Positions 1-7,349 of a stretch of DNA of 27,786 nucleotides are shown one piece after another. Under the pieces are notes generated by a model. The model was not told where the DNA came from. It made no database searches and saw only the letters and a list, made by a program, of their open reading frames with translations. Made by a program: the position numbers and the translations under genes. The first letter of the stretch is position 1; each line of letters starts with the position of its first letter. The DNA comes from a virus, in the IMG/VR virus record IMGVR_UViG_3300036854_000130, positions 1 through 27,786 of that record. One strand, 5' to 3'.

Positions 1-92
1 ACGCGACGCGCTTCCAGGTCGAGGGTCATTCCTATCCGCTCGAGGACCTCGTGGTGGCCTTCTGGTACCTCGTGCCGCTGAACGAGCGGTGA
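1..92 (+). CDS. C-terminal fragment of an unknown protein
   Basis: The window opens inside a reading frame (codons begin at base 3) that ends at TGA 90-92. The 29 visible residues end with DLVVAFWYLVPLNER and use normal high-GC codons, so this is probably the end of a real gene. The N-terminus lies outside the window and no family can be assigned. It precedes the packaging cassette, so it would be the last gene of the preceding cluster. Confidence 0.5.
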   Translation, partial: ATRFQVEGHSYPLEDLVVAFWYLVPLNER

Positions 93-123
93 TCCGATGC
101 CCCCTTTCTCCCCCCTGCTGCGT

Positions 124-170
124 ACGCCCGGCGCGCGGTCGTCGCTCCCCGCGAATCGCGCGCCGGGCGT
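124..170. repeat. Perfect 14-bp inverted repeat (terminator-like or cos-region element)
   Basis: ACGCCCGGCGCGCG at 124-137 is the exact reverse complement of 157-170, separated by 19 bases. The element lies between the end of the preceding gene (92) and the zinc-knuckle part of the HNH gene. There is no T-tract after it, so a classical intrinsic terminator is not proven. In phages with an HNH-TerS-TerL cassette the cos site often lies close by, so a structural role in packaging is an alternative. Confidence 0.6.
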
Positions 171-178
171 CGTAGCCC

Positions 179-565
179 CTGCCGTATCGATCGCCGCATC
201 CGTGCAACTGGCCGGGCGGCTGCCCGAACGCGACGACCGGCCGCTTCTGCCGCGGCCATGCGCGCCTGTCGATGCGCGCCTACAACGCGACGCGCGGCTC
301 CTCGACGGCCCAGGGCTACGACGCCCAGTGGCGGCGCGAGTCGAAGGCCTTCCTGGCGGCGCACCCGAACTGCGTCGACTGTGGGGCGCTGGCGACGCAG
401 GTGGACCACGAGCGGCCGCACCGCGGCGATCCGGCGCTGTTCTGGGATCGCACGAACTGGCGGCCGCGCTGCCACGCCTGTCACTCGCGCAAGACCGCAC
501 GGCGCGACGGCCGCTGGGGACGACGCTCGAGCTCGTCTGCATCTACTGCGGGCGGCGCTGCGTGA
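179..565 (+). CDS. HNH endonuclease with N-terminal zinc knuckle (packaging-associated)
   Basis: This protein has a zinc knuckle (C9, C15, C24, H27 counted from CTG 179) and then an HNH nuclease fold: C65-x2-C68, D76-H77, H81, N93 and C98-x2-CH102. HNH proteins next to terminase genes are established partners of TerL in DNA packaging and cos cleavage in several siphoviruses, and the gene order here matches. The first ATG in frame is 272, but that start would cut off the knuckle, which reads cleanly in the same frame from 179. Upstream is an in-frame stop (TAG 173-175), and no ATG, GTG or TTG lies between 176 and 271. A CTG start at 179 is therefore proposed. There is no good Shine-Dalgarno site, so the start is uncertain. 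The nuclease call is firm. Confidence 0.85.
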   Translation: MPYRSPHPCNWPGGCPNATTGRFCRGHARLSMRAYNATRGSSTAQGYDAQWRRESKAFLAAHPNCVDCGALATQVDHERPHRGDPALFWDRTNWRPRCHACHSRKTARRDGRWGRRSSSSASTAGGAA

Positions 566-693
566 GCGTCGACAGCCACGGCGACCCCGAGCGCGATCGC
601 GGCCACCGCCCGGGCGTCGAGGCGTTTCGCGCGCAACGCGAGACGCTGCTCGGGCGCTACGGCGTGGTGATCTCGCGGGCGCCGCGCCGATGA
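562..693 (+). CDS. Small unknown protein, 43 aa
   Basis: GTG 562 overlaps the HNH stop as GTGA, and the TGA at 691-693 overlaps the next ATG as ATGA. This is the same coupling used by the following genes. The product is hydrophilic and Arg-rich, with the core GVEAFRAQRETLLGRYGVVI. The frame is also open upstream and carries CIYCGRRC just before the GTG, so a longer 59-aa form from CTG 514 with a Cys cluster is possible. No family is recognised. Position between HNH and terminase genes suggests an accessory role only by association. Confidence 0.45.
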   Translation: MSVDSHGDPERDRGHRPGVEAFRAQRETLLGRYGVVISRAPRR

Positions 694-821
694 CCGCGGC
701 CGACGCGCTGGCGATCGCGCTCGTGGCGCTTCTGGTCTTCGCGTTCCTGGCGCTGCGCTGGGAGAACGAGGACGCCGAGCAGGCCGCGCGGCGGCCGCGA
801 CCGAACGAGCGCCGGCGGTGA
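690..821 (+). CDS. Small single-pass membrane protein, 43 aa
   Basis: ATG 690 overlaps the preceding stop (ATGA) and the gene ends at TGA 819-821, which overlaps the next GTG. Residues about 5-22 (DALAIALVALLVFAFLAL) form one transmembrane helix, followed by a charged Arg/Glu-rich tail. This predicts an N-out or N-in single-pass inner-membrane peptide with its basic tail in the cytoplasm. The function is unknown. Tiny membrane proteins next to terminase genes are common in phages and seldom characterised. Confidence 0.6.
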   Translation: MTAADALAIALVALLVFAFLALRWENEDAEQAARRPRPNERRR

Positions 822-940
822 GGTTCCTCCTCGGCGTCGTGGTCGGCGCGCTCGTCGCCGCGACCTGCATTGGCACCTTCCACGGTCCGCTCTGCTCGAC
901 GGTGAGCGGGACGCGCGGCTTCGCGGTCATCTGCCGGTGA
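818..940 (+). CDS. Small membrane or secreted peptide, 40 aa
   Basis: GTG 818 overlaps the previous stop and TGA 938-940 overlaps the next GTG. The product begins MRFLLGVVVGALVAATC, a short positively charged start followed by a hydrophobic stretch, which could be a signal peptide or a membrane anchor. Three cysteines are present in 40 residues. No family is recognised. Support comes from precise GTGA coupling on both sides and a sensible membrane sequence rather than homology. Confidence 0.5.
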   Translation: MRFLLGVVVGALVAATCIGTFHGPLCSTVSGTRGFAVICR

Positions 941-1125
941 TCGCCGCCGAGCAGCTGCGCGCCGGCGCGCCGAAGGACCGCCTGGTCATCGTCTGCTGCG
1001 GCTGCGGCCAGCAGATCGATCTGCCGACGGTGAGCAGGCTCGTCCATACGCAGCCGACCTGCATTACCTATCGCGCAACCTGCAAATGCGGCTTCGTTCA
1101 CACCATTCGGGTGACACGAAGCTGA
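937..1125 (+). CDS. Small cysteine-rich zinc-ribbon-like protein, 62 aa
   Basis: GTG 937 overlaps the previous stop, and TGA 1123-1125 directly abuts the ATG of the small terminase gene. Cysteines occur as C20-C21-x-C23 and C42...C49-x-C51, consistent with one zinc-binding ribbon of the VCCGCGQ/CKCGF type. It may bind nucleic acid or protein, but no specific family is recognised. It is immediately upstream of and translationally coupled to terS, suggesting packaging-stage expression. Confidence 0.65.
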   Translation: MIAAEQLRAGAPKDRLVIVCCGCGQQIDLPTVSRLVHTQPTCITYRATCKCGFVHTIRVTRS

Positions 1126-1575
1126 ATGGCACCGCGGGGTCGACCGCCGAAGCCGAAGGCGCGGCGCGATCGCGAGGGCAACCGCCGGCGGCGCACCGAC
1201 GCGCGCGTGACGCCGGAGATGCGCGCCCCGCTGCCCGAGGAGCTGAGCGCGCCGAGCTGGCTGGACGCCGGCGCGAAGGCGATCTGGAAGGAGTTCGTCC
1301 CGGAGCTGCAGAAATCGGGCGTGCTCGCGATCGTGGACAAGCCGGCGCTGGCGATCGCCTGCCAGGCCTACTCGGACACCGTCGACGCGCGCAAGAAGCT
1401 GAAGAAGCTCTCGGCCGGCACCAAGGCCTGGTGGCGCGAGACGCAGCGCGCCCAGCACGCGGTGAAGATCTACAAGAGCTTCGCCACGGAGTTCGGGCTC
1501 ACCGCGAGCTCGCGCATGCGTCTCGACCTCGCTCCCGACACCGGCGACGACGAGAGCGACCTGGACGAGATGTAG
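1126..1575 (+). CDS. terS: Terminase small subunit (P27-like)
   Basis: This 149-aa protein starts with the basic GRPPKPKARR segment typical of P27-family small terminases, then PEMRAPLPEELSAPSWLDAGA and a helical core with W-x-E-F...L-x-K-x-G-V-L..D...LA. It ends in an acidic tail (DTGDDESDLDEM). Small terminases recognise the packaging site and recruit the large subunit to viral DNA. The length is normal for the family. ATG 1126 follows the preceding TGA without spacing, and the TAG stop overlaps by one base the GTG start of the large subunit, so the two subunits are coupled. Family assignment rests on sequence style and the neighbour. Confidence 0.85.
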   Translation: MAPRGRPPKPKARRDREGNRRRRTDARVTPEMRAPLPEELSAPSWLDAGAKAIWKEFVPELQKSGVLAIVDKPALAIACQAYSDTVDARKKLKKLSAGTKAWWRETQRAQHAVKIYKSFATEFGLTASSRMRLDLAPDTGDDESDLDEM

Positions 1576-3185
1576 TGGGGCTCAGCTGGACGATCCGCGA
1601 CGGCATCCCGACGGACGGCCACGAGGAGCGCGGGCCGGACGAGACCTACTACTACGACCGCGAGCAGGGCGACGCCGCGGTGGCCTGGCTCGAGAAGTAC
1701 ATCCACATCCCCGAGGGCGACGATCTCGGCAAGCGCTGGAAGATCCCGCCCTGGCAGGCCGACATCAACCGCGCGCTCGACGGCTGGCGCCGGCGCAGCG
1801 ACGGCCGGCGGCGCTTCACCAAGGTGACCTTCTCGGCCGCGCGCGGCAACGCCAAGACGATGCTGTTCTGCGCGCGCACCGTGAAGGGGCTCGCCGGCGA
1901 AGGGCTGCCCTCGCCGATCATCCACTACGCCGGTACCGACGCCGACAACACCGCCCAGGCCCACCGCTACGCCGCGAGCATGGTCCGCCAGTCCAAGCCG
2001 CTGCTCAAGCGGCTGCGGCCGCTGGACTCGACCTACCGGATCCTGCGGCGCAACGGCACCGGCTACTCGCGCGCGCTCGCCTCGGCGCGCAAGCACAGCC
2101 ACGGTGGCCACCCGACGCACCTGGTCGAAGACGACATGCAGGAGATGGACCGCGAGTTCCACCAGGTCGTGCAGAGCTCGCAGTCGACGATCGCCGAGCC
2201 GATCGTGATGCAGGCCTTCACCGCCGGCGTCGACTTCGGCGGCATCGCCCACGAGATCAAGGAGCACAGCGAGAAGGTGCTGCGCGATCCGGAGCTCGAT
2301 CCGGAGCGCCTGGTGCTGCTCTACGAGGCCCGCGCCGATGCGGATCTTGAGGACCCCGCGGTGATGCGCATGGCCAACCCTAACCTGGGGGTGAGCGTCC
2401 ACGAGAAGTTCCTGCGCGAGCAGCTGCGCGCCGCGCGCGGCATGCCCAGCGAGCTCAACGCGATCCTGACCTACAACTACAACATCTGGGTGCGCCAGAA
2501 GGTGCTCTGGCTCACCGACGAGCTCTGGATGGCGGGCAAGGCCAGGGTCGACGAGTCCGCGCTCGCCGGGCGCGACTGCTACCTCGGCGTGGACCTGGCG
2601 AGCGTCGACGACGTCGCCGCGGTGGCCTACGTCTTCCCCGCGCCGGCGCCGGATCCCTGGATCGTCATGTGGGACTTCTTCATCCCCGCGGACAACGTCC
2701 GCCAGCGCGTGCGGCGCAACCGCGAGGCGCCCTTCGATCAGTGGATCCGCCAGGGGTGGGTCACGCCGACGTCGGGCAACGTCATCGACTACGACGAGAT
2801 CGAGACGGTCGCGCTGCGGCGGGTGCGCAAGCTGCGCGCGCGCGTGCGCGAGCTGGCCTTCGACCCGTGGCAGGCCCAGCACTTCGCGCAGAACATCACC
2901 AAGCAGAACGTCAAGACGATCGAGGTCGCCAACACCTGCGCGAAGATGAACCTCGGCGTCAAGACGATCGAGGAGCTCACGCGCTCGAAGCGCCTGCTCC
3001 ACGGATCCAACCCCGTCGCGCGCTGGATGATCGCGAACACCCAGATCATCCAGAACTCGAGCGGCGAGAAGAAGCCGGACAAGGCCAAGTCCGGCGAGAA
3101 GATCGACGGCGTCACCGCGATGGTCCTGGGTGTCGGCCGCGCCGCGCTGCCGGCGCCGCAGCAGCAGCGGATGGGCGCGAGCTGA
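1575..3185 (+). CDS. terL: Terminase large subunit
   Basis: The large terminase is the ATP-driven DNA packaging motor and its maturation nuclease. The 536-aa product has an ATPase domain with Walker-A-like SAARGNAKT (residues 87-95) and Walker B HLVEDD (182-187). A nuclease domain follows, with GVDLASVDD (D340), ELAFDPWQ (D430) and KIDGVTAMVLG (D511) supplying the expected acidic metal ligands. GTG 1575 overlaps the terS stop and gives a normal family length. Starting further upstream would only read through terS in another frame. The Walker A has RGNAKT where RGNGKS/T is usual. It ends at TGA 3183-3185, overlapping the next ATG by one base. Confidence 0.97.
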   Translation: MGLSWTIRDGIPTDGHEERGPDETYYYDREQGDAAVAWLEKYIHIPEGDDLGKRWKIPPWQADINRALDGWRRRSDGRRRFTKVTFSAARGNAKTMLFCARTVKGLAGEGLPSPIIHYAGTDADNTAQAHRYAASMVRQSKPLLKRLRPLDSTYRILRRNGTGYSRALASARKHSHGGHPTHLVEDDMQEMDREFHQVVQSSQSTIAEPIVMQAFTAGVDFGGIAHEIKEHSEKVLRDPELDPERLVLLYEARADADLEDPAVMRMANPNLGVSVHEKFLREQLRAARGMPSELNAILTYNYNIWVRQKVLWLTDELWMAGKARVDESALAGRDCYLGVDLASVDDVAAVAYVFPAPAPDPWIVMWDFFIPADNVRQRVRRNREAPFDQWIRQGWVTPTSGNVIDYDEIETVALRRVRKLRARVRELAFDPWQAQHFAQNITKQNVKTIEVANTCAKMNLGVKTIEELTRSKRLLHGSNPVARWMIANTQIIQNSSGEKKPDKAKSGEKIDGVTAMVLGVGRAALPAPQQQRMGAS

Positions 3186-3361
3186 TGCCGGCGCAGCAGG
3201 AGAAGAAGCAGCCCGCGCGCGCGTTCGACCGCGAGGACCTCGCGGTGCTCGGTCGGCTGGTGCTCATCGCGATCGGTGCGACCGTCGCGGCCGCGGGCGC
3301 CGGCGCGCTCGCGGGCCTCGCGGTGCGGGTCTTCATCGCGACGTCGGGGCTGGGAGGGTAG
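3185..3361 (+). CDS. Small single-pass membrane protein, 58 aa
   Basis: ATG 3185 overlaps the terL stop (TGATG). After a charged N-terminus (about residues 1-22) comes a long hydrophobic helix, VLGRLVLIAIGATVAAAGAG, continuing to about residue 52. It is probably an inner-membrane protein with a cytoplasmic N-terminus. It lies between terL and portal with 4 bp to the portal ATG. Unknown function, no family recognised. The coupling and clean membrane segment support it as real. Confidence 0.65.
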   Translation: MPAQQEKKQPARAFDREDLAVLGRLVLIAIGATVAAAGAGALAGLAVRVFIATSGLGG

Positions 3362-3365
3362 GACG

Positions 3366-4715
3366 ATGGGAATCCTGTCGCGCGCTGCGAAGGCGCTCAC
3401 GATCTACGCCGCGGGCCAGGGCCGCATGTTCCTCGGCTGGGACGGCACGGTCATCGGCTCGACCCAGGGCCTGCCCGGCGAGCGCAACTACGTGCGCTAC
3501 GTCGGCGACGGCAAGGGCACCAACCTCATCACCGCCGGCGTGAACTGGATCATGCGCGAGTTTCCGGCCGCGCCGCCGGCCCTCTGGCAGAGCACGGATG
3601 CGACGAGCGTGCCGACGATCGTGCGCAAGCACGAGTTGCTGCGCGCGCTGCACTATCCGACCGCCGACCCGAGCGACAAGCGCATGCCGCGCGGCTACTA
3701 CTCCGGCCGCGTGCTCTGGCAGGCGACGGCCGCCGAATACATCACCGACGGCAACGCCTACTGGTGGAAGCGCCGCGATTCGACCGGCCGGGTGCGCCAG
3801 CACTGGTACCTGCCGACGAGCTGCATGGATCCCTGGGGTCCGCCGAACGAGGGCACCGACTTCATCTCGAAGTACCGCTACCAGGTCATGGGCAGGACCC
3901 ACGAGTTCGATCCCTGGGACATCGTGCACTACCGCTTCGGCCAGGACCCCAACAACCCGCGCAAGGGGCTCTCGCCGATCCGCGGGCTGCTGCGCGAGCT
4001 CTACAGCGACGAGGAGGCCGCGCGCTTCACCGCGGCGATCCTGCACAACCTCGGGATGCCTGGCATCGTGATCATCCCCGGCAAGGACGTCATCGTCGAC
4101 GACGAAGGCTCCGTCGAAGTGAAGGACCGCTTCAAGGAGGAGTTCGACGGCGATCGCCGCGGCGAGCCGATCTTCCTCAAGGCCAACGCCGAGATCAAGA
4201 CCATCGGCTGGTCGCCGCAGGAGCTCGACCTCTCGCGGCTGCGCGACGTCCCCGAGGAGCGCGTGAGCGCGGCGCTGGGCATCCCCGCCGCGGTGCTCGG
4301 CTGGGGCACCGGGCTGCAGCAGGTCAAGGTCGGCGCGACGATGCGCGAGCTGCGCGCCCAGGCCTGGGAGGGCGCGGTGCTGCCAATGGCCGCGAGCTTC
4401 GCCGCGGAGATCAACACCCAGCTGCTGCACGAGTACGTCACGCCGGCCGATCTCGACAGTTATGAGTTCGGCTTCGACTTCCAGCGCGTGCCGGTGATGC
4501 TCGACTACCACGTGCGGCGCATCGACGCCGAGCTCAAGCAGCTGGGCGCCGAGGCCAAGATGCGCAGCGAGGTCCGCGCGGCGCTGGGGCTGCCGGTGGA
4601 TCCGGAGCGCGACAACGTGTTCGTCCCGGCCAAGGGCGGCATCGTCGCGACCGAGACCCAGCCCGCCGAGCCGACCGGCGAGGAGCTGCCCGCCGAGGAG
4701 ACCCCGGCCGCCTAG
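3366..4715 (+). CDS. Portal protein (HK97-type)
   Basis: The 449-aa product matches HK97-family portals: an N-terminal region entering NLITAGVNWIMREFPAAPPALW, the middle block EYITDGNAYWWKRRDSTGRV followed by YLP, IVHYRFGQDPNNPRKGLSPI with its downstream helix, and the characteristic SRLRDVPEERVSAALGIPAAV. The portal forms the ring at one capsid vertex through which TerL pumps DNA. ATG 3366 is chosen because the frame upstream reads antisense-like Arg-rich sequence. The C-terminus is Glu/Ala-Pro-rich (TQPAEPTGEELPAEE). It lies between terL and the protease, as in HK97. Confidence 0.95.
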   Translation: MGILSRAAKALTIYAAGQGRMFLGWDGTVIGSTQGLPGERNYVRYVGDGKGTNLITAGVNWIMREFPAAPPALWQSTDATSVPTIVRKHELLRALHYPTADPSDKRMPRGYYSGRVLWQATAAEYITDGNAYWWKRRDSTGRVRQHWYLPTSCMDPWGPPNEGTDFISKYRYQVMGRTHEFDPWDIVHYRFGQDPNNPRKGLSPIRGLLRELYSDEEAARFTAAILHNLGMPGIVIIPGKDVIVDDEGSVEVKDRFKEEFDGDRRGEPIFLKANAEIKTIGWSPQELDLSRLRDVPEERVSAALGIPAAVLGWGTGLQQVKVGATMRELRAQAWEGAVLPMAASFAAEINTQLLHEYVTPADLDSYEFGFDFQRVPVMLDYHVRRIDAELKQLGAEAKMRSEVRAALGLPVDPERDNVFVPAKGGIVATETQPAEPTGEELPAEETPAA

Positions 4716-4818
4716 CGATGCGACGTTGCGCGCGAAATCCGAGAGCACCGCGGTGTCCCCCAAACGGGTGACAGGCGTGGCCGCGTTTTGCCCACGAAGG
4801 GCGGGCGGCTTCCGCACG

Positions 4819-5970
4819 ATGCGCAGCGTGGAGAGGAAGGGCGCCGCGACCGTGGCGGCTCCGGCACGGAAGACCTTCCGTTTCGAGTGGAAGGACGGCA
4901 CCGAGCCGGGCTCGTTCCGCGCGACGCTCGCGACGTTCCTTGTCGTCGACAAGGACGGCGACGTCACCTTCCCCGGCGCGTTCCCGGCGGGCAAGGAGAT
5001 CCCGATCTCGGCCTATGGCCACGCGAGCTGGATGGGCGCGCTGCCCGTCGGCAAGGGCGTGATCGGCGCGGACGACAAGATCGCCTGGGTCGACGGGAAG
5101 TTCTTCACCGACACCGTCGCCGGCGCGGACACCTACAAGACGGTGAAGCAGCTCGGCAAGCTCGGCGAGTGGAGCTATGGCTACGACCCGACGAAGGAGC
5201 TCGGCCCGACCGACAGCGCGATGGCCGAGTACCCCGGCGCGCAGCGCGGCCTGGTGAAGCTCGAGGTCTACGAGGCCTCGCCGGTCCTGCTCGGCGCCGG
5301 CGTCGGCACCGGGACGACCGCGATCAAGTCGCGTCTCCGGCTCATCAAGCAAAAGGTCAAGGCCAGCGCGGATCCCGAGACGCTCGCGGTGATCGCGCAG
5401 GTGGACTTCCTCATCGACGAGGCCGACGAGCTGGTCGACACGCTGATGGACGACTTCGGCATCCCCGATCCGGACGAGGCGGCCGAGGGCGAGCCCGAGG
5501 AGCCGGTCGAGGCCGGCGGCGCGAGCGGCACCGCGGACGAGGAGACGATCGCCGCGATCGCGCAGCTCGACGCGCTGATGGACCAAGCCGATGAGATCGT
5601 CGACACACTCATGGACACCTTCGGGATCCCGGATCCCGACGAGGACGAGGCCGCCGAGCCCGAAGAGACGACGGCCGGAAAGTCCGCCGCCCGCTTTGCC
5701 GATGACGCCACGCACGTGCTTGCCGACGTGCAGGCGTTCGCAGGTCGCGCGAAGGCCGTGAAGCGGCTGCGCGAGAAGGAAGGACGCGTCCTGTCCGAGG
5801 CCAACCGTGCCCGGCTGAACTCGCTTGCCGATTCGCTGGACACGGTGCTCGCGGACGTCCGGACGCTGCTCGCGGAGACCGACCCCGGAAAGAGCGCGTC
5901 GCTCGGCTCGCTGATCGCGCAGCTCGAGAGCGACCCGCGCATCACCGGCGCCGGCTACGCCCAGATCTGA
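4819..5970 (+). CDS. Prohead protease (S78) with repeat-containing C-terminal extension
   Basis: HK97-type prohead proteases digest the scaffold and the capsid delta domain during maturation. Here DKDGDVTFPGAF (44-55) is followed by H68 in GHASWMGALPVGKG, S119 in LGEWSYGYDP and E149 in VKLEVYEASPV, matching the His-Ser-Glu triad order and spacing. The protein is 383 aa, about twice the usual protease length. The extra C-terminal half holds two 34-residue acidic repeats (5377-5478 and 5542-5643) and a charged helical end, which could act as a fused scaffold, since no separate scaffold gene lies before the capsid gene. The start is uncertain: ATG 4819 lacks a clear Shine-Dalgarno, and the frame stays open to TTG 4726. 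Confidence 0.92.
   Translation: MRSVERKGAATVAAPARKTFRFEWKDGTEPGSFRATLATFLVVDKDGDVTFPGAFPAGKEIPISAYGHASWMGALPVGKGVIGADDKIAWVDGKFFTDTVAGADTYKTVKQLGKLGEWSYGYDPTKELGPTDSAMAEYPGAQRGLVKLEVYEASPVLLGAGVGTGTTAIKSRLRLIKQKVKASADPETLAVIAQVDFLIDEADELVDTLMDDFGIPDPDEAAEGEPEEPVEAGGASGTADEETIAAIAQLDALMDQADEIVDTLMDTFGIPDPDEDEAAEPEETTAGKSAARFADDATHVLADVQAFAGRAKAVKRLREKEGRVLSEANRARLNSLADSLDTVLADVRTLLAETDPGKSASLGSLIAQLESDPRITGAGYAQI
5377..5643 (+). repeat. Two 34-residue repeats inside the protease C-terminal extension
   Basis: Bases 5377-5478 and 5542-5643 each encode 34 residues beginning ET(L/I)A and ending FGIPDPDE. By eye 26 of 34 positions are identical (shared core: ADE-x-VDTLMD-x-FGIPDPDE). The 63-base spacer encodes a Glu/Gly/Ala-rich linker. 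The copies are predicted amphipathic acidic helices. This looks like an intragenic duplication. Confidence 0.9.
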
Positions 5971-5992
5971 AAATGAGAAGGAGATCGGCAAG

Positions 5993-7258
5993 ATGACCGC
6001 GATCGCAACGCCCAACAGCGTCGAGCTCAAGGAGCTCGGCGACAAGATCGAGGCCAAGCGCAAGGACGTCTTCGAGATCATCGCCGAGGCCAAGGGCACC
6101 GACGGCAACGTCGACCTCGGCCGCATCAAGAAGATCACCGGCACGTCCGAGCAGAAGGCCGCCGAGCTGCAGCGCCGCCAGCAGGAGCTCGCCGTGCTCG
6201 GCGTCGAGTACGACGCCAAGTTCTGGCAGGCGCGCGCCGCGCAGCTCGAGGAGCAGGCCGCGAAGTTCGCCTCGATGCCGGGCTTCCCCGGCGGCGGCGC
6301 GGGCAACACGCCCTCGTCCGGCAAGTCGCTCGGCGAGCTCTTCGTCGAGTCGGTGGCCTTCAAGGAGCGCGGCAAGAACCGCGCGGGCCCGACGAGCGAG
6401 GTCGGCGCCGACGTCGAGGTGAAGACGGTCCTGCAGACGAGCGCCGGCTGGGCGCCGCAGGCCATCCGCACCGGGATGTGGATCGAGAACGCGCAGCGTC
6501 CGATCCAGGTCCTCGACCTGATCCCGCAGGGCGAGACCGACCAGGCCGCGGTCGTGTTCATGGAGGAGACCACCTTCACGAACAACGCCGCCGAGGTCGC
6601 CGAGGCCGCGGCCTACGCCGAGGCCGCGCTCGCGTACACCGAGCGCACCAGCAACGTGCGCAAGGTCGGCGTCTCGCTGCCCGTCACCGACGAGCAGCTG
6701 CAGGACGTGCCGCAGATCCGCGGGATCATCAACAACCGGGTCGTCTTCATGCTGCGGCAGCGCCTCGACTCGCAGGTCCTCGTGGGCAACGGCGTCGCGC
6801 CGAACCTCATGGGCCTGCTCAACGTCGCGGGCGTGCAGACGACCGCCAAGGCCGCGGGCGAGCCGGTGTTCGACGCCGACTACCGCGCCCAGCGCCTGGT
6901 GAAGATCACGGGCCGCGCGATCCCCAACGGCTACGTGTTCCACCCGACGAACTGGGAGTCGCAGCGGCTCACCCGCACGACCGAGGGGATCTACCTCCTC
7001 GGCAACCCGGGCGACGCCGCGCCGGCGCGCCTGTGGGGCCAGCCGGTCACCGAGGGCGATGCGATCACGCTCAACACCGGGCTGATCGGCGCCTTCGCGA
7101 CGATGTGCGAGCTCGTCTTCCGCCGCGGGATCGAGGTCCAGGTCGGTTACGTGAACGACGACTTCCTCAAGGGCAAGTCGACGCTCCGCGCGGACCTGCG
7201 GGTCGCCTTCCCGACGTACCGGGCCGCGGGCTTCTGCACGATCACCGGACTGCCGTAA
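5993..7258 (+). CDS. Major capsid protein (HK97 fold)
   Basis: The 421-aa product has a Glu/Lys-rich coiled N-terminal region (about residues 1-95, the scaffold-like delta domain), a Gly-rich linker (FPGGGAGNTPSSGKS) and a HK97-fold body with KTVLQTSAGWAPQAIRTG, VRKVGVSLPVTDEQLQDVP, NPGDAAPARLWGQPVTE and IEVQVGYVNDDFLKGKSTLR. Residues after the linker are the mature shell. A clear Shine-Dalgarno (AGAAGGAG, 5976-5983) lies upstream of ATG 5993. The gene follows the protease directly and is followed by a strong hairpin (7279-7308), as expected for a gene needing abundant product. Confidence 0.95.
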   Translation: MTAIATPNSVELKELGDKIEAKRKDVFEIIAEAKGTDGNVDLGRIKKITGTSEQKAAELQRRQQELAVLGVEYDAKFWQARAAQLEEQAAKFASMPGFPGGGAGNTPSSGKSLGELFVESVAFKERGKNRAGPTSEVGADVEVKTVLQTSAGWAPQAIRTGMWIENAQRPIQVLDLIPQGETDQAAVVFMEETTFTNNAAEVAEAAAYAEAALAYTERTSNVRKVGVSLPVTDEQLQDVPQIRGIINNRVVFMLRQRLDSQVLVGNGVAPNLMGLLNVAGVQTTAKAAGEPVFDADYRAQRLVKITGRAIPNGYVFHPTNWESQRLTRTTEGIYLLGNPGDAAPARLWGQPVTEGDAITLNTGLIGAFATMCELVFRRGIEVQVGYVNDDFLKGKSTLRADLRVAFPTYRAAGFCTITGLP

Positions 7259-7278
7259 CCGACGAACGACTGAAAAGA

Positions 7279-7308
7279 GGGAGCCGGGCTCGCGCGGGCC
7301 CGGCTCCC
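7279..7308 (+). terminator. GC-rich hairpin after the capsid gene
   Basis: An 11-bp perfect stem (GGGAGCCGGGC, 7279-7289, pairing with 7298-7308) encloses an 8-base loop, 21 bp after the capsid stop. There is no T-run behind it. It may be a partial terminator or an mRNA-stabilising 3' structure that keeps capsid transcript abundant relative to downstream genes. Confidence 0.6.
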
Positions 7309-7349
7309 CAAAGACTCGCGACCGCGCGGAACGAAGGAGGACACCGAGC

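Noticed and set aside
97-561. Open frame from ATG 97 through to the small gene ending at 693
   Set aside because: It runs through the 14-bp inverted repeat and the zinc knuckle and HNH gene in another frame, and its residues are Arg/Pro/Ala-rich shadow sequence. Only the end after 562 is kept.
1470-3002. Long minus-strand frame of 510 codons over the large terminase gene
   Set aside because: It is a mirror of GC-rich coding on the + strand, with low-complexity Arg/Leu/Val/Asp/His sequence and no motif.
4534-6585. Minus-strand frame of 683 codons over protease and capsid genes
   Set aside because: Antisense shadow; the + strand holds clear protease catalytic residues and a capsid pattern.
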